Source: Phycicoccus jejuensis
GTDB taxonomy: Bacteria > Actinomycetota > Actinomycetes > Actinomycetales > Dermatophilaceae
DNA length: 64,000 bases
Assembly (NCBI RefSeq): GCF_000720925.1
Contig: NZ_JOEE01000004.1
Span: 434,001 to 498,000, forward strand
Direction: 5' to 3'
Shown: positions 36,285 through 45,891 of the stretch, piece after piece
Numbering within the stretch: position 1 is the stretch's first letter
How the letters are laid out: every line of letters begins with the position of its first letter
Position numbers and translations under genes: made by a program
The notes under the pieces: generated by a model
Told to the model about the DNA's origin: nothing
The model's input: the letters and a program-made list of their open reading frames with translations, nothing else
Databases searched by the model: none

Positions 36285-36982
36285 GCACGCCGGAGCGCGC
36301 GGCCGAGCTGGAGCGACGCCTCGCCGCCGTGCGCGAGCGCGTGGCCGCCGCCGTCACCGCGGCCGGACGCACCGACCCCGTGACGCTCGTCGCCGTCACG
36401 AAGTTCTTCCCCGCCTCCGACGTCGACCTGCTCGCCGGGCTCGGGGTGCGCGACATCGGCGAGAACCGCGACCAGGAGGCCTCGGCGAAGGTCGCCGGGC
36501 TCGCCCACCGGGACCGGCTCACCGTCCACTTCATCGGCCAGCTCCAGTCGAACAAGGCCGGGTCGGTCGCGCGCTACGCCGACGTCGTGCAGTCCCTCGA
36601 CCGCGCGAAGATCGCCCGGGCGCTGGACCGCGCCGCCGAGCGCGAGGGCCGCGTCCTCGACGTCCTCGTCCAGGTCGGGCTCGACGCCGCCGGCGGGCGC
36701 GGGGGAGCGGCGCCGGACGACGTCCGCGACCTCGCCGACGTCGTCGGCGGCCTCGAGCACGTGCGCCTGCGCGGCCTCATGGCGGTCGCGCCGCTCGGCG
36801 AGGAGCCCCGGCCGGCCTTCGCCCGGCTGCGCGCCCTCGCGGAGGCGGTGCGGGCGGACCATTCCGACGCCACCTGGCTGTCGGCCGGGATGAGCGGCGA
36901 CCTCGAGGACGCCGTCGCGGAAGGCGCGACACACCTGCGTGTCGGGTCGGCAATCCTCGGTTCTCGCCAGTCCCACCGGTAA
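36281..36982 (+). CDS. YggS/YlmE family PLP-binding protein
   Basis: This is a 233-residue single TIM-barrel PLP protein. The PLP lysine is K41 in VAVTKFFP, followed by RDIGENRDQEA, HFIGQLQSNKAG, and the phosphate site WLSAGMSGDLEDAVAEGATHLRVGSAI. It takes part in vitamin B6 and amino-acid homeostasis without a defined reaction. It is translationally coupled to pgeF and sits in the conserved pgeF-yggS-sepF order. A TAACTT box over its stop codon might be a sepF -10. Confidence 0.93.
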   Translation: MSTPERAAELERRLAAVRERVAAAVTAAGRTDPVTLVAVTKFFPASDVDLLAGLGVRDIGENRDQEASAKVAGLAHRDRLTVHFIGQLQSNKAGSVARYADVVQSLDRAKIARALDRAAEREGRVLDVLVQVGLDAAGGRGGAAPDDVRDLADVVGGLEHVRLRGLMAVAPLGEEPRPAFARLRALAEAVRADHSDATWLSAGMSGDLEDAVAEGATHLRVGSAILGSRQSHR

Positions 36983-37038
36983 CTTCGGTCCCGACGCAAC
37001 GGCCCTGACCCGCAGGACCGACGACCGAGGAGCACTGG

Positions 37039-37527
37039 ATGGCTGGCGCGCTGCGCAAGACGATGGTCTACCTGGGCCTCGCCGAGGACCAGGGCCGCTA
37101 CGACGACGAGTACGACGAGGCCTACGACGACCTCGACGCCGACCAGCAGGGCCACCACGACCGCGTCGAGCACCGAGGAGCCGAGGTGACCCCTCTCCCC
37201 ACCCGCCGTCCCGTGGCCGAGGTCGTGCGCACGCACGAGGCCGCCAGCGTCTCGCGGATCACGACGATCCACCCGCGCACGTACAACGAGGCCAAGACGA
37301 TCGGCGAGAGCTTCCGTGACGGCGTCCCCGTCATCATGAACCTCACCGACATGGGTGACGCCGACGCCAAGCGCCTCGTCGACTTCGCCGCCGGGCTCGT
37401 GTTCGGCCTGCACGGCTCGATCGAGCGCGTGACCTCCAAGGTCTTCCTCCTCTCGCCCGAGACCGTCGAGGTCCTCGCGGAGGACGGTCAGGCCGTCGCC
37501 GGCCGCACCGTCTTCAACCAGAGCTGA
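37039..37527 (+). CDS. sepF: Cell division protein SepF
   Basis: This is a 162-residue protein. The N-terminal [17 protein letters not shown] is the amphipathic membrane-binding helix of actinobacterial SepF. A Asp/Glu/Tyr-rich linker follows, then the SepF fold ([54 protein letters not shown]). It tethers FtsZ to the membrane in place of FtsA. ATG with GAGGAG 6 nt upstream. Confidence 0.96.
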   Translation: MAGALRKTMVYLGLAEDQGRYDDEYDEAYDDLDADQQGHHDRVEHRGAEVTPLPTRRPVAEVVRTHEAASVSRITTIHPRTYNEAKTIGESFRDGVPVIMNLTDMGDADAKRLVDFAAGLVFGLHGSIERVTSKVFLLSPETVEVLAEDGQAVAGRTVFNQS

Positions 37528-37576
37528 CCGGCGCCCCGCGCACGGGTCGCCCAGGTCCATCCGTCACACTCGACCC

Positions 37577-37867
37577 ATGGGTGCCGTCTTCGCCGTTCTC
37601 GCCTTCGTGGTGTTCCTCTACCTCGTCGTGCTCATCGGGCGGGTCGTCCTCGACTGGATCCGCATCCTGGCCCGCGAGTGGCGGCCTCGCGGCCCGGTCC
37701 TGCTCGTCGCCGAGCCGGTCTACACGCTGACCGAGCCGCCGCTGCGGGCGCTGCGCAAGGTCATCCCGCCGCTGCGCCTCGGGGCGGTGTCGGTGGACCT
37801 GTCGTTCATGGTCCTGTTCGTCGGCGTCATCATCCTCCAGCGCATCCTCGAGGGCCTCGCCGCCTGA
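37577..37867 (+). CDS. YggT family membrane protein
   Basis: This is a 96-residue protein with two membrane helices (residues ~4-27 and ~73-92) and the YggT signature VYTLTEPPLRALRKVIPPLR between them. It lies between sepF and divIVA in the conserved order. The family is linked to division and osmotic tolerance but has no fixed function. A CACACT box 6 nt upstream of the ATG may be a leaderless -10. Confidence 0.9.
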   Translation: MGAVFAVLAFVVFLYLVVLIGRVVLDWIRILAREWRPRGPVLLVAEPVYTLTEPPLRALRKVIPPLRLGAVSVDLSFMVLFVGVIILQRILEGLAA

Positions 37868-37900
37868 CGCGCGCCGGGACGGACCCCGCAGGCCACACCC

Positions 37901-37929
37901 GTCACAGGGGGTCGGCGATCGTCTAGGCT
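37901..37929 (+). promoter_or_regulatory. Probable divIVA promoter
   Basis: GTCACA (37901-37906), a 17-bp spacer and TAGGCT (37924-37929) fit a sigma-70 promoter. The implied leader before the ATG at 38011 is about 74 nt. Confidence 0.6.
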
Positions 37930-38010
37930 GGCCTGCGGACGCCCGGAGCCCAGCACGTCGTGCTGCCGTGCGCCATGACCGTGTCCCCCACCGGCCACCA
38001 GGAGTTGTGC

Positions 38011-39537
38011 ATGGCTCTCACGCCCGAGGACGTCCTCAACAAGACGTTCACCCAGACCCAGTTCCGTCGGGGCTACGACGAGCGCGAGGTCGACGACTTC
38101 CTCGACGACATCGTCGCCGAGATGCGCCGGATGTCCAAGGAGTCCGAGGACCTGCGCGGCGAGCTCTCCGCGAGCCGCGAGGGCCGGGGGATGGCCCCGA
38201 CCGCCGCCCTCGCGCGGCCGGACGCGGACTCCTCGCGCGAGACCGAGGAGCTGCGCTCCAAGAACGCGACCCTCGCCGCCCGCGTCTCCGAGCTCGAGGG
38301 CGCCCGCAGCGACCTCGCGGCACAGCTCGAGGAGCTGCAGCAGAGCAGCGGCGAGGGCGACTCCCGCGTCGCCGAGGCCCAGGGGCAGCTCGAGGAGCTG
38401 CGCGGCGAGCTGAAGCAGATGGGTGAGCGCACCGCCGAGCTCGAGCAGCTCCTCGCCCAGCGCGACGCCGAGATCGAGGCGCTGCGTGGCGAGAGCGGCG
38501 ACGTCGACGCCCGCGTCGCCGACGCCGAGCGCCGCGCCGGCGAGTTCCAGAACCAGGGCGCCCAGGCCGAGCGCCGCGCCGCCTCCCTCGAGGAGCGGGT
38601 CCGTGAGCTCGAGGGCCAGCTGGCCGGGGTCACCGGGGAGCGCGACGACCACGCCGCCGCCCTCGCCGCCGCCCGCCAGGAGCAGGGCGACGCCGTCGAC
38701 GAGCAGGTGTCGGTCCTCACGACCCGCCTCGAGGAGTCGCGCCGCGAGGCCGACGAGCGCGTCGCCGCCGTCGAGGAGCGCCTCGCCGAGGCCGAGCGCC
38801 GCGCCGCGGAGGCCGAGCAGCAGGTCCAGGAGGCGACCCAGCGCGCCGAGGCCGCCGAGCAACGGGCGAACGAGAAGCCCGAGCAGGCGCAGGGCGACTC
38901 CGCCAGTGGCGCCGCCGCCCTCGCGGGCGCCGGTGGTGGCGCGAGCGCCGCGGGCGTCATCGCCCTCGCGCAGCGCCTGCACGACGAGCACGTCGCCGCC
39001 GGTGAGTCCAAGCGCGACGAGCTCGTGTCCGAGGGTCAGCGCAAGCACGACGAGCTCGTCGGCTCCGCGCAGCGCAAGCACGACGAGCTCATCTCGACGG
39101 GCCAGGCCCGCAACGAGGAGCTCGTCACCACGGGTCAGGCCCGGCACGACGAGCTCGTCTCGACCGGCCAGGCGCAGCACGAGGAGCTCGTCTCGACCGG
39201 CCAGGCGCAGCACGACGAGCTCGTGTCGACGGCGACGGCCCAGCGGGACGAGATGATCGGCACCGCGACGACCCAGCGCGACGAGATGCTCACCGAGGCG
39301 CGCGAGCGCTCGACGGGCATGGTCGCCGAGGCGCAGCAGAAGAAGGCCTCGATCCTCGAGGAGCTCGGCCGCGAGCGGAACCTCCTGGAGCGCAAGATCG
39401 AGTCCCTGCGCAGCTTCGAGCGCGACTACCGCGCCCGCCTGCACGACTACATCCAGGGCCAGCTGGCCGACCTCAAGAACGTCGCCGCCGACGACGACGA
39501 GGCGCCCGCCGACCAGCCGCAGGAGCAGCAGGCCTGA
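38011..39537 (+). CDS. divIVA: DivIVA/Wag31-type polar growth protein
   Basis: This is a 508-residue protein, much longer than mycobacterial Wag31 (~260). Residues 1-60 are the DivIVA lipid-binding domain ([33 protein letters not shown]). Almost all the rest is coiled coil, rich in Glu/Arg/Ala. Residues 333-431 are nine back-to-back 11-residue repeats of the form [11 protein letters not shown]. The C-terminal part ([27 protein letters not shown]) is the conserved second coiled-coil segment. DivIVA gathers at curved membranes and directs cell-wall synthesis at poles and septa. The ATG follows AGGAG. An in-frame ATG/TTG further upstream lacks conserved sequence. Confidence 0.93.
   Translation: MALTPEDVLNKTFTQTQFRRGYDEREVDDFLDDIVAEMRRMSKESEDLRGELSASREGRGMAPTAALARPDADSSRETEELRSKNATLAARVSELEGARSDLAAQLEELQQSSGEGDSRVAEAQGQLEELRGELKQMGERTAELEQLLAQRDAEIEALRGESGDVDARVADAERRAGEFQNQGAQAERRAASLEERVRELEGQLAGVTGERDDHAAALAAARQEQGDAVDEQVSVLTTRLEESRREADERVAAVEERLAEAERRAAEAEQQVQEATQRAEAAEQRANEKPEQAQGDSASGAAALAGAGGGASAAGVIALAQRLHDEHVAAGESKRDELVSEGQRKHDELVGSAQRKHDELISTGQARNEELVTTGQARHDELVSTGQAQHEELVSTGQAQHDELVSTATAQRDEMIGTATTQRDEMLTEARERSTGMVAEAQQKKASILEELGRERNLLERKIESLRSFERDYRARLHDYIQGQLADLKNVAADDDEAPADQPQEQQA
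39007..39303 (+). repeat. Nine 33-bp repeats coding 11-residue coiled-coil units in divIVA
   Basis: Nine consecutive 33-bp units encode 11-mers such as [33 protein letters not shown] and [11 protein letters not shown]. Length is constant across all units. Hendecad (11-residue) periodicity gives a nearly straight or slightly right-handed coiled coil, unlike the heptads around it. Confidence 0.9.
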
Positions 39538-39551
39538 CGCACGCGTCGACC

Positions 39552-39587
39552 CACGAGGGGCCCGGGAGCGATCCCGGGCCCCTCGTG
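39552..39587 (+). terminator. Hairpin terminator after divIVA
   Basis: A perfect 16-bp stem (39552-39567 with 39572-39587) is capped by a GCGA (GNRA) tetraloop, 14 nt after the divIVA stop. Confidence 0.85.
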
Positions 39588-39649
39588 CGTCCAGCGAACG
39601 CACAGGCAGGACCCGGCGTTTCGGGTCCCCACCGTCCCGGCCGTGCCCG

Positions 39650-39655
39650 TATCCT
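39650..39655 (+). promoter_or_regulatory. Possible -10 box upstream of the DksA-like gene
   Basis: TATCCT lies 54 nt before the ATG at 39710, downstream of the divIVA terminator. No firm -35 is visible. Confidence 0.4.
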
Positions 39656-39709
39656 CGGCGCACCGGGCGGGCCGCGAGGGCCCACCCCGTCCCCGAAAGG
39701 GCGCAGGCC

Positions 39710-40564
39710 ATGGTGGTGAAGCGGGCCCTGTCCGCCGCGAAGCAGACGACCTCCCGGGCGGCCGGCGCCGCCCGGAAGGCGGTGACGCGCGGGTCGGGAG
39801 GAGGCGCCACGCCGGCCGCGGCGACGAAGAAGGCCGCGCCCGCCACGAAGGCGGCGACGACGAAGACCCCGACCAAGGCCACCCCCGCGCAGAAGGCCCC
39901 GGCGAAGAAGGCCCCCGCCACGAAGGCCGCGACCAAGGCCGCGCCCGCGAAGAAGGCCCCGGTGAAGAAGGCTCCCGCCACGAAGGCGGCGCCCGCGAAG
40001 AAGACCGCGACCAAGGCCGCGCCCGCGAAGAAGGCCCCGGTGAAGAAGGCTCCCGCCACGAAGGCCGCGCCCGCGAAGAAGGCCGCACCGGCGCAGAAGG
40101 CCGCGACCAAGGCCGCGCCCGCGAAGAAGGCGCCCGCGAAGAAGGCGCCGGCGAAGAAGGCCGCCACCGCCGCCTCGCTGCCCGTCCGCGGGGACGAGAG
40201 CCCGTGGACCGCCGCCGAGCTGCGGGAGGTGCGCCGCGAGCTCGAGCACGACGCCGAGCAGCTGCGCACCGAGATCGCCCACGCCGCCTCCGACCTCGTC
40301 CACCTCATGCGTGACTCGGGCGACGGCGCGGGCGACGACCAGGCCGACGCCGGCGCCAAGACCTACGAGCGCGAGCAGGAGATCTCGCTGGCCAACAACG
40401 CCCGCGAGATGCTCGACCAGACCGAGCACGCCCTCGAGCGGCTCGCGAACGGCACCTACGGCACGTGCGAGTCGTGCGGCAACCCGATCGGCAAGATGCG
40501 GCTCCAGGCCGCTCCTCGTGCGACCCTGTGCATGCCATGCAAGACGAAGCAGGAGCGCCGCTGA
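39710..40564 (+). CDS. TraR/DksA-family zinc-finger protein with histone-H1-like N-terminal tail
   Basis: This is a 284-residue protein in two unlike parts. Residues ~13-155 are a low-complexity Lys/Ala/Pro tail with repeats such as [15 protein letters not shown], resembling eukaryotic histone H1 tails and bacterial nucleoid proteins. Residues ~165-284 are a DksA-like coiled coil followed by a C4 zinc finger with CESCG and CMPC (spacing CxxC-x17-CxxC). DksA proteins bind the RNA polymerase secondary channel; the tail could add non-specific DNA binding. The GAAAGG site lies 8 nt upstream. It overlaps lspA by 28 nt. A 78-bp unit is duplicated within the tail. Confidence 0.88.
   Translation: MVVKRALSAAKQTTSRAAGAARKAVTRGSGGGATPAAATKKAAPATKAATTKTPTKATPAQKAPAKKAPATKAATKAAPAKKAPVKKAPATKAAPAKKTATKAAPAKKAPVKKAPATKAAPAKKAAPAQKAATKAAPAKKAPAKKAPAKKAATAASLPVRGDESPWTAAELREVRRELEHDAEQLRTEIAHAASDLVHLMRDSGDGAGDDQADAGAKTYEREQEISLANNAREMLDQTEHALERLANGTYGTCESCGNPIGKMRLQAAPRATLCMPCKTKQERR
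39929..40084 (+). repeat. Duplicated 78-bp unit in the Lys/Ala tail
   Basis: Two tandem copies of a 78-bp (26-codon) unit start at 39929 and 40007. They are nearly identical at the DNA level, including synonymous positions, so the duplication looks recent. It keeps the reading frame. Confidence 0.8.
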
Positions 40565-41118
40565 CGGCGGCCGACGCCACCCCCACCCGTCCCTCCGAGC
40601 CCCGGAGCGAGCGACGCAGCCGTCTGCGCGCCCTCCTGCTGACCATCGCGGTGGTCGTCCTCGTGCTCGACCAGGCCACGAAGGTGTGGGCCCTCGCGGC
40701 CCTCACCCCCGGGCAGCCGGTCGGTCTCGTCGGCGACGCGATCCGGCTCAACCTCATCCGCAACCCGGGGGCGGCGTTCTCGCTCGGTGACGGCAGGACG
40801 TGGATGCTCACCGTCCTCTCGCTCGTCATCCTCGTGTTCGTCCTCGTCGCGGTGCGCCGGGTCGGCAACCGGCCGTGGGCGGTGGCCCTCGGGCTGCTCC
40901 TCGGCGGCGCCGTCGGCAACCTCGTCGACCGGCTGGTCCGCGAGCCGGGCCCGGGCCGCGGGCACGTCGTCGACTTCATCGACTACTTCGGCTGGTTCGT
41001 CGGCAACGTCGCCGACATCGCGATCGTCGTCGCGGCCGGGCTCGTCATGGTCCTCGCCTACCGGGGGACCCCGCTCGGCCCGGTGGGCCAGCACGCGGCG
41101 GAGCCGGCCGATGGCTGA
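40537..41118 (+). CDS. lspA: Lipoprotein signal peptidase (signal peptidase II)
   Basis: This is a 193-residue protein with four membrane helices. The LspA signatures are [31 protein letters not shown] with the first catalytic Asp, and NVADIAIV with the second. It cleaves the signal peptide from prolipoproteins in the membrane. The ATG at 40537 gives a ~35-residue hydrophilic N-terminus and overlaps the upstream gene by 28 nt. An in-frame CTG at 40561 is a non-standard alternative close to AGGAGC. It overlaps the pseudouridine synthase gene by 8 nt. Confidence 0.93.
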   Translation: MQDEAGAPLTAADATPTRPSEPRSERRSRLRALLLTIAVVVLVLDQATKVWALAALTPGQPVGLVGDAIRLNLIRNPGAAFSLGDGRTWMLTVLSLVILVFVLVAVRRVGNRPWAVALGLLLGGAVGNLVDRLVREPGPGRGHVVDFIDYFGWFVGNVADIAIVVAAGLVMVLAYRGTPLGPVGQHAAEPADG

Positions 41119-42034
41119 CCAGCGCACCGTCCTCGTCCCCGACGGGCTGGAGGGCGAGCGCGTCGACGCCGCCATCGCCCGCCTCTTCGGCCTCTCCCGC
41201 ACCCGGGCCGCCGACCTCGCGGCCTCAGGCGAGGTCGCCGTCAACGCGAGCCCGGTCGGCAAGAGCCACCGGGTGAGCGCCGGCGACATGCTCGAGGTCT
41301 CGATCCCCAGCGGCCCGGCGAGCCCGACCCTCGAGGTCGTCGCCGAGCCGGTGCCGGGGATGCGGGTCGTCCACGACGACGACGACATCGTCGTCGTCGA
41401 CAAGCCCGTCGGCGTCGCGGCGCACCCGAGCGTCGGGTGGACCGGCCCGAACGTCCTCGCCGGCCTCAAGGCCGCCGGCTACCGCATCTCGACGAGCGGC
41501 GCGAGCGAGCGCCAGGGCATCGTCTCGCGCCTGGACGTCGGCACCTCCGGGCTCATGGTCGTCTGCAAGAGCGAGCGCGGCTACAGCGTGCTCAAGCGCG
41601 CGTTCAAGGAGCGGCGGGTCGAGAAGACCTACCACACGCTCGTCCAGGGCCTCCCGGACCCGCTCGTCGGGACGATCGACGCCCCCATCGGGCGCCACCC
41701 CGGCCACGACTACAAGTTCGCGGTGATGGACTCCGGCAAGCCGGCCGTCACGCACTACGAGCTGCTCGAGGCGTTCCGCCACGCCAGCCTGCTCGAGGTG
41801 CACCTCGAGACGGGGCGCACCCACCAGATCCGCGTCCACATGGCGGCCGTGCGCCACCCCTGCGTCGGCGACCCGACCTACGGCGCGGACCCCACGCTCG
41901 CCCGCCGTCTCGGCCTCGAGCGGCAGTGGCTGCACGCGGTCGGGCTCGGCTTCGAGCACCCCGGCTCGGGGGAGTGGGTCACCTTCGAGAGCGGCTACCC
42001 GGCCGACCTCCAGGAGGCGCTGGACCGGCTCTGA
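41111..42034 (+). CDS. RluA-family pseudouridine synthase (RluD-like)
   Basis: This is a 307-residue protein. An S4 RNA-binding domain (residues ~15-70) is followed by the RluA catalytic domain with Asp142 in [12 protein letters not shown], then KTYHTLVQG and [11 protein letters not shown]. It isomerises uridines in 23S rRNA. Which positions it modifies cannot be told; RluD is the usual annotation because of the S4 domain. It is co-transcribed with lspA. Confidence 0.92.
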   Translation: MADQRTVLVPDGLEGERVDAAIARLFGLSRTRAADLAASGEVAVNASPVGKSHRVSAGDMLEVSIPSGPASPTLEVVAEPVPGMRVVHDDDDIVVVDKPVGVAAHPSVGWTGPNVLAGLKAAGYRISTSGASERQGIVSRLDVGTSGLMVVCKSERGYSVLKRAFKERRVEKTYHTLVQGLPDPLVGTIDAPIGRHPGHDYKFAVMDSGKPAVTHYELLEAFRHASLLEVHLETGRTHQIRVHMAAVRHPCVGDPTYGADPTLARRLGLERQWLHAVGLGFEHPGSGEWVTFESGYPADLQEALDRL

Positions 42035-42099
42035 GCCGCTCCGGCGGGGGCTCGCGGCGACACGGACCCCGACACGCCGAGGGTGTCCCCGGGGCGACC

Positions 42100-42105
42100 T
42101 AGGAT
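42100..42105 (+). promoter_or_regulatory. Probable -10 box of dnaE, leaderless start
   Basis: TAGGAT ends 8 nt before the dnaE ATG at 42114, with no Shine-Dalgarno. Transcription would start within 1-2 nt of the start codon. Confidence 0.5.
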
Positions 42106-42113
42106 GGTCCGCG

Positions 42114-45100
42114 ATGTCCACCCCCGCCGCCCCGACCCCGAGCCCCACGTCGTCCTCGAAGGGCGACTCGTTCGTGCACCTGCACGTGCACACCGAGTAC
42201 TCGATGCTCGACGGCGCGGCCCGCATCGGCGACCTGTTCACCCGCGCCGCCGAGATGGGGATGCCCGCCCTCGCGACGACCGACCACGGGTACGTCTTCG
42301 GGGCGTACGAGTTCTGGAAGAAGGCCCAGGGCACGGGGGTCAAACCGATCATCGGCGTCGAGGCGTACGTCACCCCGGGCACCCACCGCACCGACAAGAC
42401 GCGCGTCAAGTGGGGCGACGAGCGCACCCGTCCCGGCGACGACGTGTCCGGCTCCGGCGCCTACACGCACATGACGCTGCTGGCCCGCGACAACACCGGC
42501 CTGCACAACCTCTTCCGGATGGACAGCCAGGCCTCCCTGGACCAGGTCTACGCGAAGTGGCCGCGCGTCGACCGCGAGCTGCTCGACCAGTACGGCCAGG
42601 GCCTCATCGCGACCACGGGCTGCCCCTCCGGCGAGATCCAGACCCGCATCCGCCTCGGCCAGTACGACCTCGCGAAGCAGGCCGCCGCGGACTTCCGCGA
42701 CATCTTCGGCCGCGAGAACTTCTTCTGCGAGCTGATGGACCACGGCCTCGACATCGAGCGCCGGGTGCAGCAGGACCTCCTGCGCCTGGCCCGTGAGCTC
42801 GACCTCCCGCTCGTCGCGACGAACGACCTGCACTACACGAGCCCCGAGGACGCCAAGGCCCACGGCGCGCTGCTGTGCGTCCAGTCGGGCTCGACGATGA
42901 TGGACCCGGGCCGGTTCAAGTTCGACGCCGACGACTTCTACCTCAAGAGCCCGGCCGAGATGCGCCACACCTGGCGCGAGCTGCCCGAGGCCTGCGACAA
43001 CACGCTCCTCATCGCCGAGATGTGCGACATCTCGTTCACCGAGGGCGAGGGCCGGTACATGCCGCGCTTCCCCTGCCCGCCCGGCGAGGACGAGACGAGC
43101 TGGTTCGTCAAGGAGGTCCAGAAGGGCCTGCACGAGCGCTTCCCCGGCGGCATCCCCGAGTACGCCCAGAAGCAGGCGGACTACGAGGCCGAGGTCATCG
43201 TCTCCAAGGGCTACCCGGGGTACTTCCTCGTCGTCGCCGACTTCATCACCTGGGCCAAGGAGAACGGGATCCGCGTCGGCCCGGGCCGTGGCTCGGGTGC
43301 GGGCTCGATGTGCGCCTACGCGATGAAGATCACCGACCTCGACCCCGTCCCGCACGGCCTGATCTTCGAGCGGTTCCTCAACCCCGAGCGCGCGTCGATG
43401 CCCGACTTCGACGTCGACTTCGACGAGCGCCGGCGCGGCGAGGTCATCCGCTACGTCACCGAGAAGTACGGCGCCGAGCGGGTCGCGCAGATCGTCACGT
43501 ACGGCACGATCAAGGCCAAGCAGGCCGTCAAGGACTCCGCCCGCGTCATGGGCCACCCGTTCGCCGTCGGCGAGCAGCTGACCAAGGCGATGCCGCCGGA
43601 CGTCATGGGCAAGGGTGTGCCGCTGTCGGGCATCTACGACCCGAACCACCCCCGCTACGGCGAGGGCAAGGAGTTCCGCGACCTCGTCGCGCAGGAGCAG
43701 CACCTCCAGGAGGTCGTCGAGACCGCGAAGGGCCTCGAGGGCCTCAAGCGGCAGTGGGGCGTGCACGCGGCCGGCGTCATCATGTCGAGCGAGCCGCTCA
43801 TCGACGTCATCCCGATCATGCGACGCCTGCAGGACGGGCAGGTCATCACGCAGTTCGACTACCCGAGCTGTGAGTCGCTCGGCCTGGTCAAGATGGACTT
43901 CCTCGGGCTGCGCAACCTGACGATCCTCGACGACGCGATCATCAACGTGCGCTCCAACCGCGGCGAGGAGATCGACCTCGACGCGCTGTCCAAGGACATG
44001 ACCGACAAGGCCACCTACGACCTCCTCGCGCGGGGCGACACCCTCGGGGTCTTCCAGCTCGACGGCGGCGGGATGCGCACGCTGCTCAAGCTGATGCAGC
44101 CGGACAACTTCGAGGACATCTCCGCGGCCCTCGCGCTCTACCGCCCCGGGCCGATGGGCGTCAACGCGCACACGAACTTCGCCCTGCGCAAGAACGGCAA
44201 GCAGGAGCTCGTCCCGCTCGACCCGCAGCTGAAGGGCAAGCTCCAGCCCGAGATGGTCGAGGCGCTCGAGCCGATCCTCCAGACGACCTACGGCCTGGTG
44301 ATCTACCAGGAGCAGGTCATGGAGATCGCGCAGAAGCTCGCCGGGTACACCCTCGGCAACGCCGACCTCCTGCGCCGCGCGATGGGCAAGAAGAAGAAGG
44401 AGGTGCTCGACAAGGAGTACGTCCCCTTCTCCGACGGCATGAAGGCCAACGGCTACAACGAGGCCTCCGTCGCGGCCCTGTGGGGCGTCCTCGTCCCGTT
44501 CTCCGACTACGCGTTCAACAAGGCGCACACCGCCGCCTACGGCCTCGTCTCGTACTGGACGGGCTACCTCAAGGCCAACTACCCGGCCGAGTACATGGCC
44601 GCGCTGCTCACGAGCGTCGGCGACGACAAGGACAAGTCGGCCCTCTACCTCGGCGAGTGCCGCCGGATGGGCATCAAGGTCCTCCCGCCGGACGTCAACG
44701 ACTCCGTCGGGCCGTTCGCCGCGGTCGGCACCGACATCCGCTTCGGCCTGCACGCGATCCGCAACGTCGGCCAGAACGTCGTCGAGGCGATCATCGCCGC
44801 CCGCGAGGAGAAGGGACGCTTCACCTCCTTCCGCGACTTCATGTCCAAGGTGCCGGCGGTCGTCTGCAACAAGCGAACCATCGAGTCGCTCATCAAGGGC
44901 GGCGCGTTCGACGGCCTGGCCGAGACCCGGATGGGCCTGCTGCGCATCCACGAGGAGTACGTCGACGCGTTCGTCGCGGTCAAGCGGCAGGAGGCGATCG
45001 GGCAGGACAGCCTCTTCGGGGCCTTCGCCGACGACGCCGGCTCCGGCGGGGGCGGCGGCGACATGATGGGCCTCGCGCCCGTGCCCGGGGTCGAGTGGGA

Positions 45101-45734
45101 CAAGCAGACCCTGCTCTCCTTCGAGCGCGAGATGCTCGGCCTCTACGTCTCCGACCACCCGCTCTTCGGGGTCGAGCACGTCCTCTCCGCGCACGCCGAC
45201 ACCCAGATCGCCGCCCTGACCGGCGACGACGCCGGCCGGCCCGAGGGGGCGATGGTCACCATCGCCGGCCTCATCACCGGCCTGCAGATCAAGCGCACGA
45301 AGAAGGGCGACCTCTGGGCCATCGCGACCCTCGAGGACCTCGCCGGCTCGATCGAGTGCCTGTTCTTCCCCAGCGCGTACATGACCGTGGCGGGGATGCT
45401 CCAGCAGGACCAGATCGCCGTGGTGCGCGGCAAGCTCAACAAGCGCGACGACTCGGTGTCGATCTATGCCCAGGAGCTCACCCTGCCGGACGTGAGCGAG
45501 GGGCCGCGCGGCCCGGTCGTCGTGACGATGGAGACCGTCCGGGCGACCCCGCAGCGCATCGAGGAGCTCAAGGGCGTCCTCACCAACCACCCGGGCACGA
45601 CCGAGGTCCACCTCAAGCTCGTCAAGCCCGGGCGGACCGTCGAGATCCGTCTCGACCCGGCCTACCGGGTCTCCGCCGACGGTGCCCTCTTCGGTGACCT
45701 CAAGGTGCTGCTCGGCCCGCGCTGTCTGTCCTGA
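42114..45734 (+). CDS. dnaE: DNA polymerase III alpha subunit
   Basis: This is a 1206-residue replicative polymerase of the DnaE1 class. The PHP domain starts with HLHVHTEYSMLDGAARI near residue 20. The C-family palm has GPGRGSGAGS and the catalytic aspartates in MPDFDVDFDERRR, then FNKAHTAAYGLVSYW. Helix-hairpin-helix and OB-fold domains follow (TIAGLITGLQIKRTKKGD). The PHP histidines are kept, which in actinobacteria can give intrinsic 3'-5' proofreading. It is the essential leading/lagging-strand polymerase and is separated from the pseudouridine synthase gene by 79 bp. Confidence 0.97.
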   Translation: MSTPAAPTPSPTSSSKGDSFVHLHVHTEYSMLDGAARIGDLFTRAAEMGMPALATTDHGYVFGAYEFWKKAQGTGVKPIIGVEAYVTPGTHRTDKTRVKWGDERTRPGDDVSGSGAYTHMTLLARDNTGLHNLFRMDSQASLDQVYAKWPRVDRELLDQYGQGLIATTGCPSGEIQTRIRLGQYDLAKQAAADFRDIFGRENFFCELMDHGLDIERRVQQDLLRLARELDLPLVATNDLHYTSPEDAKAHGALLCVQSGSTMMDPGRFKFDADDFYLKSPAEMRHTWRELPEACDNTLLIAEMCDISFTEGEGRYMPRFPCPPGEDETSWFVKEVQKGLHERFPGGIPEYAQKQADYEAEVIVSKGYPGYFLVVADFITWAKENGIRVGPGRGSGAGSMCAYAMKITDLDPVPHGLIFERFLNPERASMPDFDVDFDERRRGEVIRYVTEKYGAERVAQIVTYGTIKAKQAVKDSARVMGHPFAVGEQLTKAMPPDVMGKGVPLSGIYDPNHPRYGEGKEFRDLVAQEQHLQEVVETAKGLEGLKRQWGVHAAGVIMSSEPLIDVIPIMRRLQDGQVITQFDYPSCESLGLVKMDFLGLRNLTILDDAIINVRSNRGEEIDLDALSKDMTDKATYDLLARGDTLGVFQLDGGGMRTLLKLMQPDNFEDISAALALYRPGPMGVNAHTNFALRKNGKQELVPLDPQLKGKLQPEMVEALEPILQTTYGLVIYQEQVMEIAQKLAGYTLGNADLLRRAMGKKKKEVLDKEYVPFSDGMKANGYNEASVAALWGVLVPFSDYAFNKAHTAAYGLVSYWTGYLKANYPAEYMAALLTSVGDDKDKSALYLGECRRMGIKVLPPDVNDSVGPFAAVGTDIRFGLHAIRNVGQNVVEAIIAAREEKGRFTSFRDFMSKVPAVVCNKRTIESLIKGGAFDGLAETRMGLLRIHEEYVDAFVAVKRQEAIGQDSLFGAFADDAGSGGGGGDMMGLAPVPGVEWDKQTLLSFEREMLGLYVSDHPLFGVEHVLSAHADTQIAALTGDDAGRPEGAMVTIAGLITGLQIKRTKKGDLWAIATLEDLAGSIECLFFPSAYMTVAGMLQQDQIAVVRGKLNKRDDSVSIYAQELTLPDVSEGPRGPVVVTMETVRATPQRIEELKGVLTNHPGTTEVHLKLVKPGRTVEIRLDPAYRVSADGALFGDLKVLLGPRCLS

Positions 45735-45821
45735 GCGCCCGCGGGTCGACCGCGCGGTGAACGTCCGGCGACACCGGGAACCCGCTGCCCGCCAGGAGGT
45801 GCCGTCGCGTGGACTTTCTCC

Positions 45822-45827
45822 TAGGGT
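45822..45827 (+). promoter_or_regulatory. Probable -10 box of the 5'-nucleotidase gene
   Basis: TAGGGT lies 64 nt before the ATG at 45892. GTGGAC about 12 nt upstream is too close to be a standard -35, so the promoter is only partly defined. The 157-bp gap after dnaE shows nothing else. Confidence 0.45.
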
Positions 45828-45891
45828 CTACCCCGTGCGGCCGCCCGGACAGGGGGTGGCCCGCCCGGAGAATCCCAGGAGAACCCCCACG

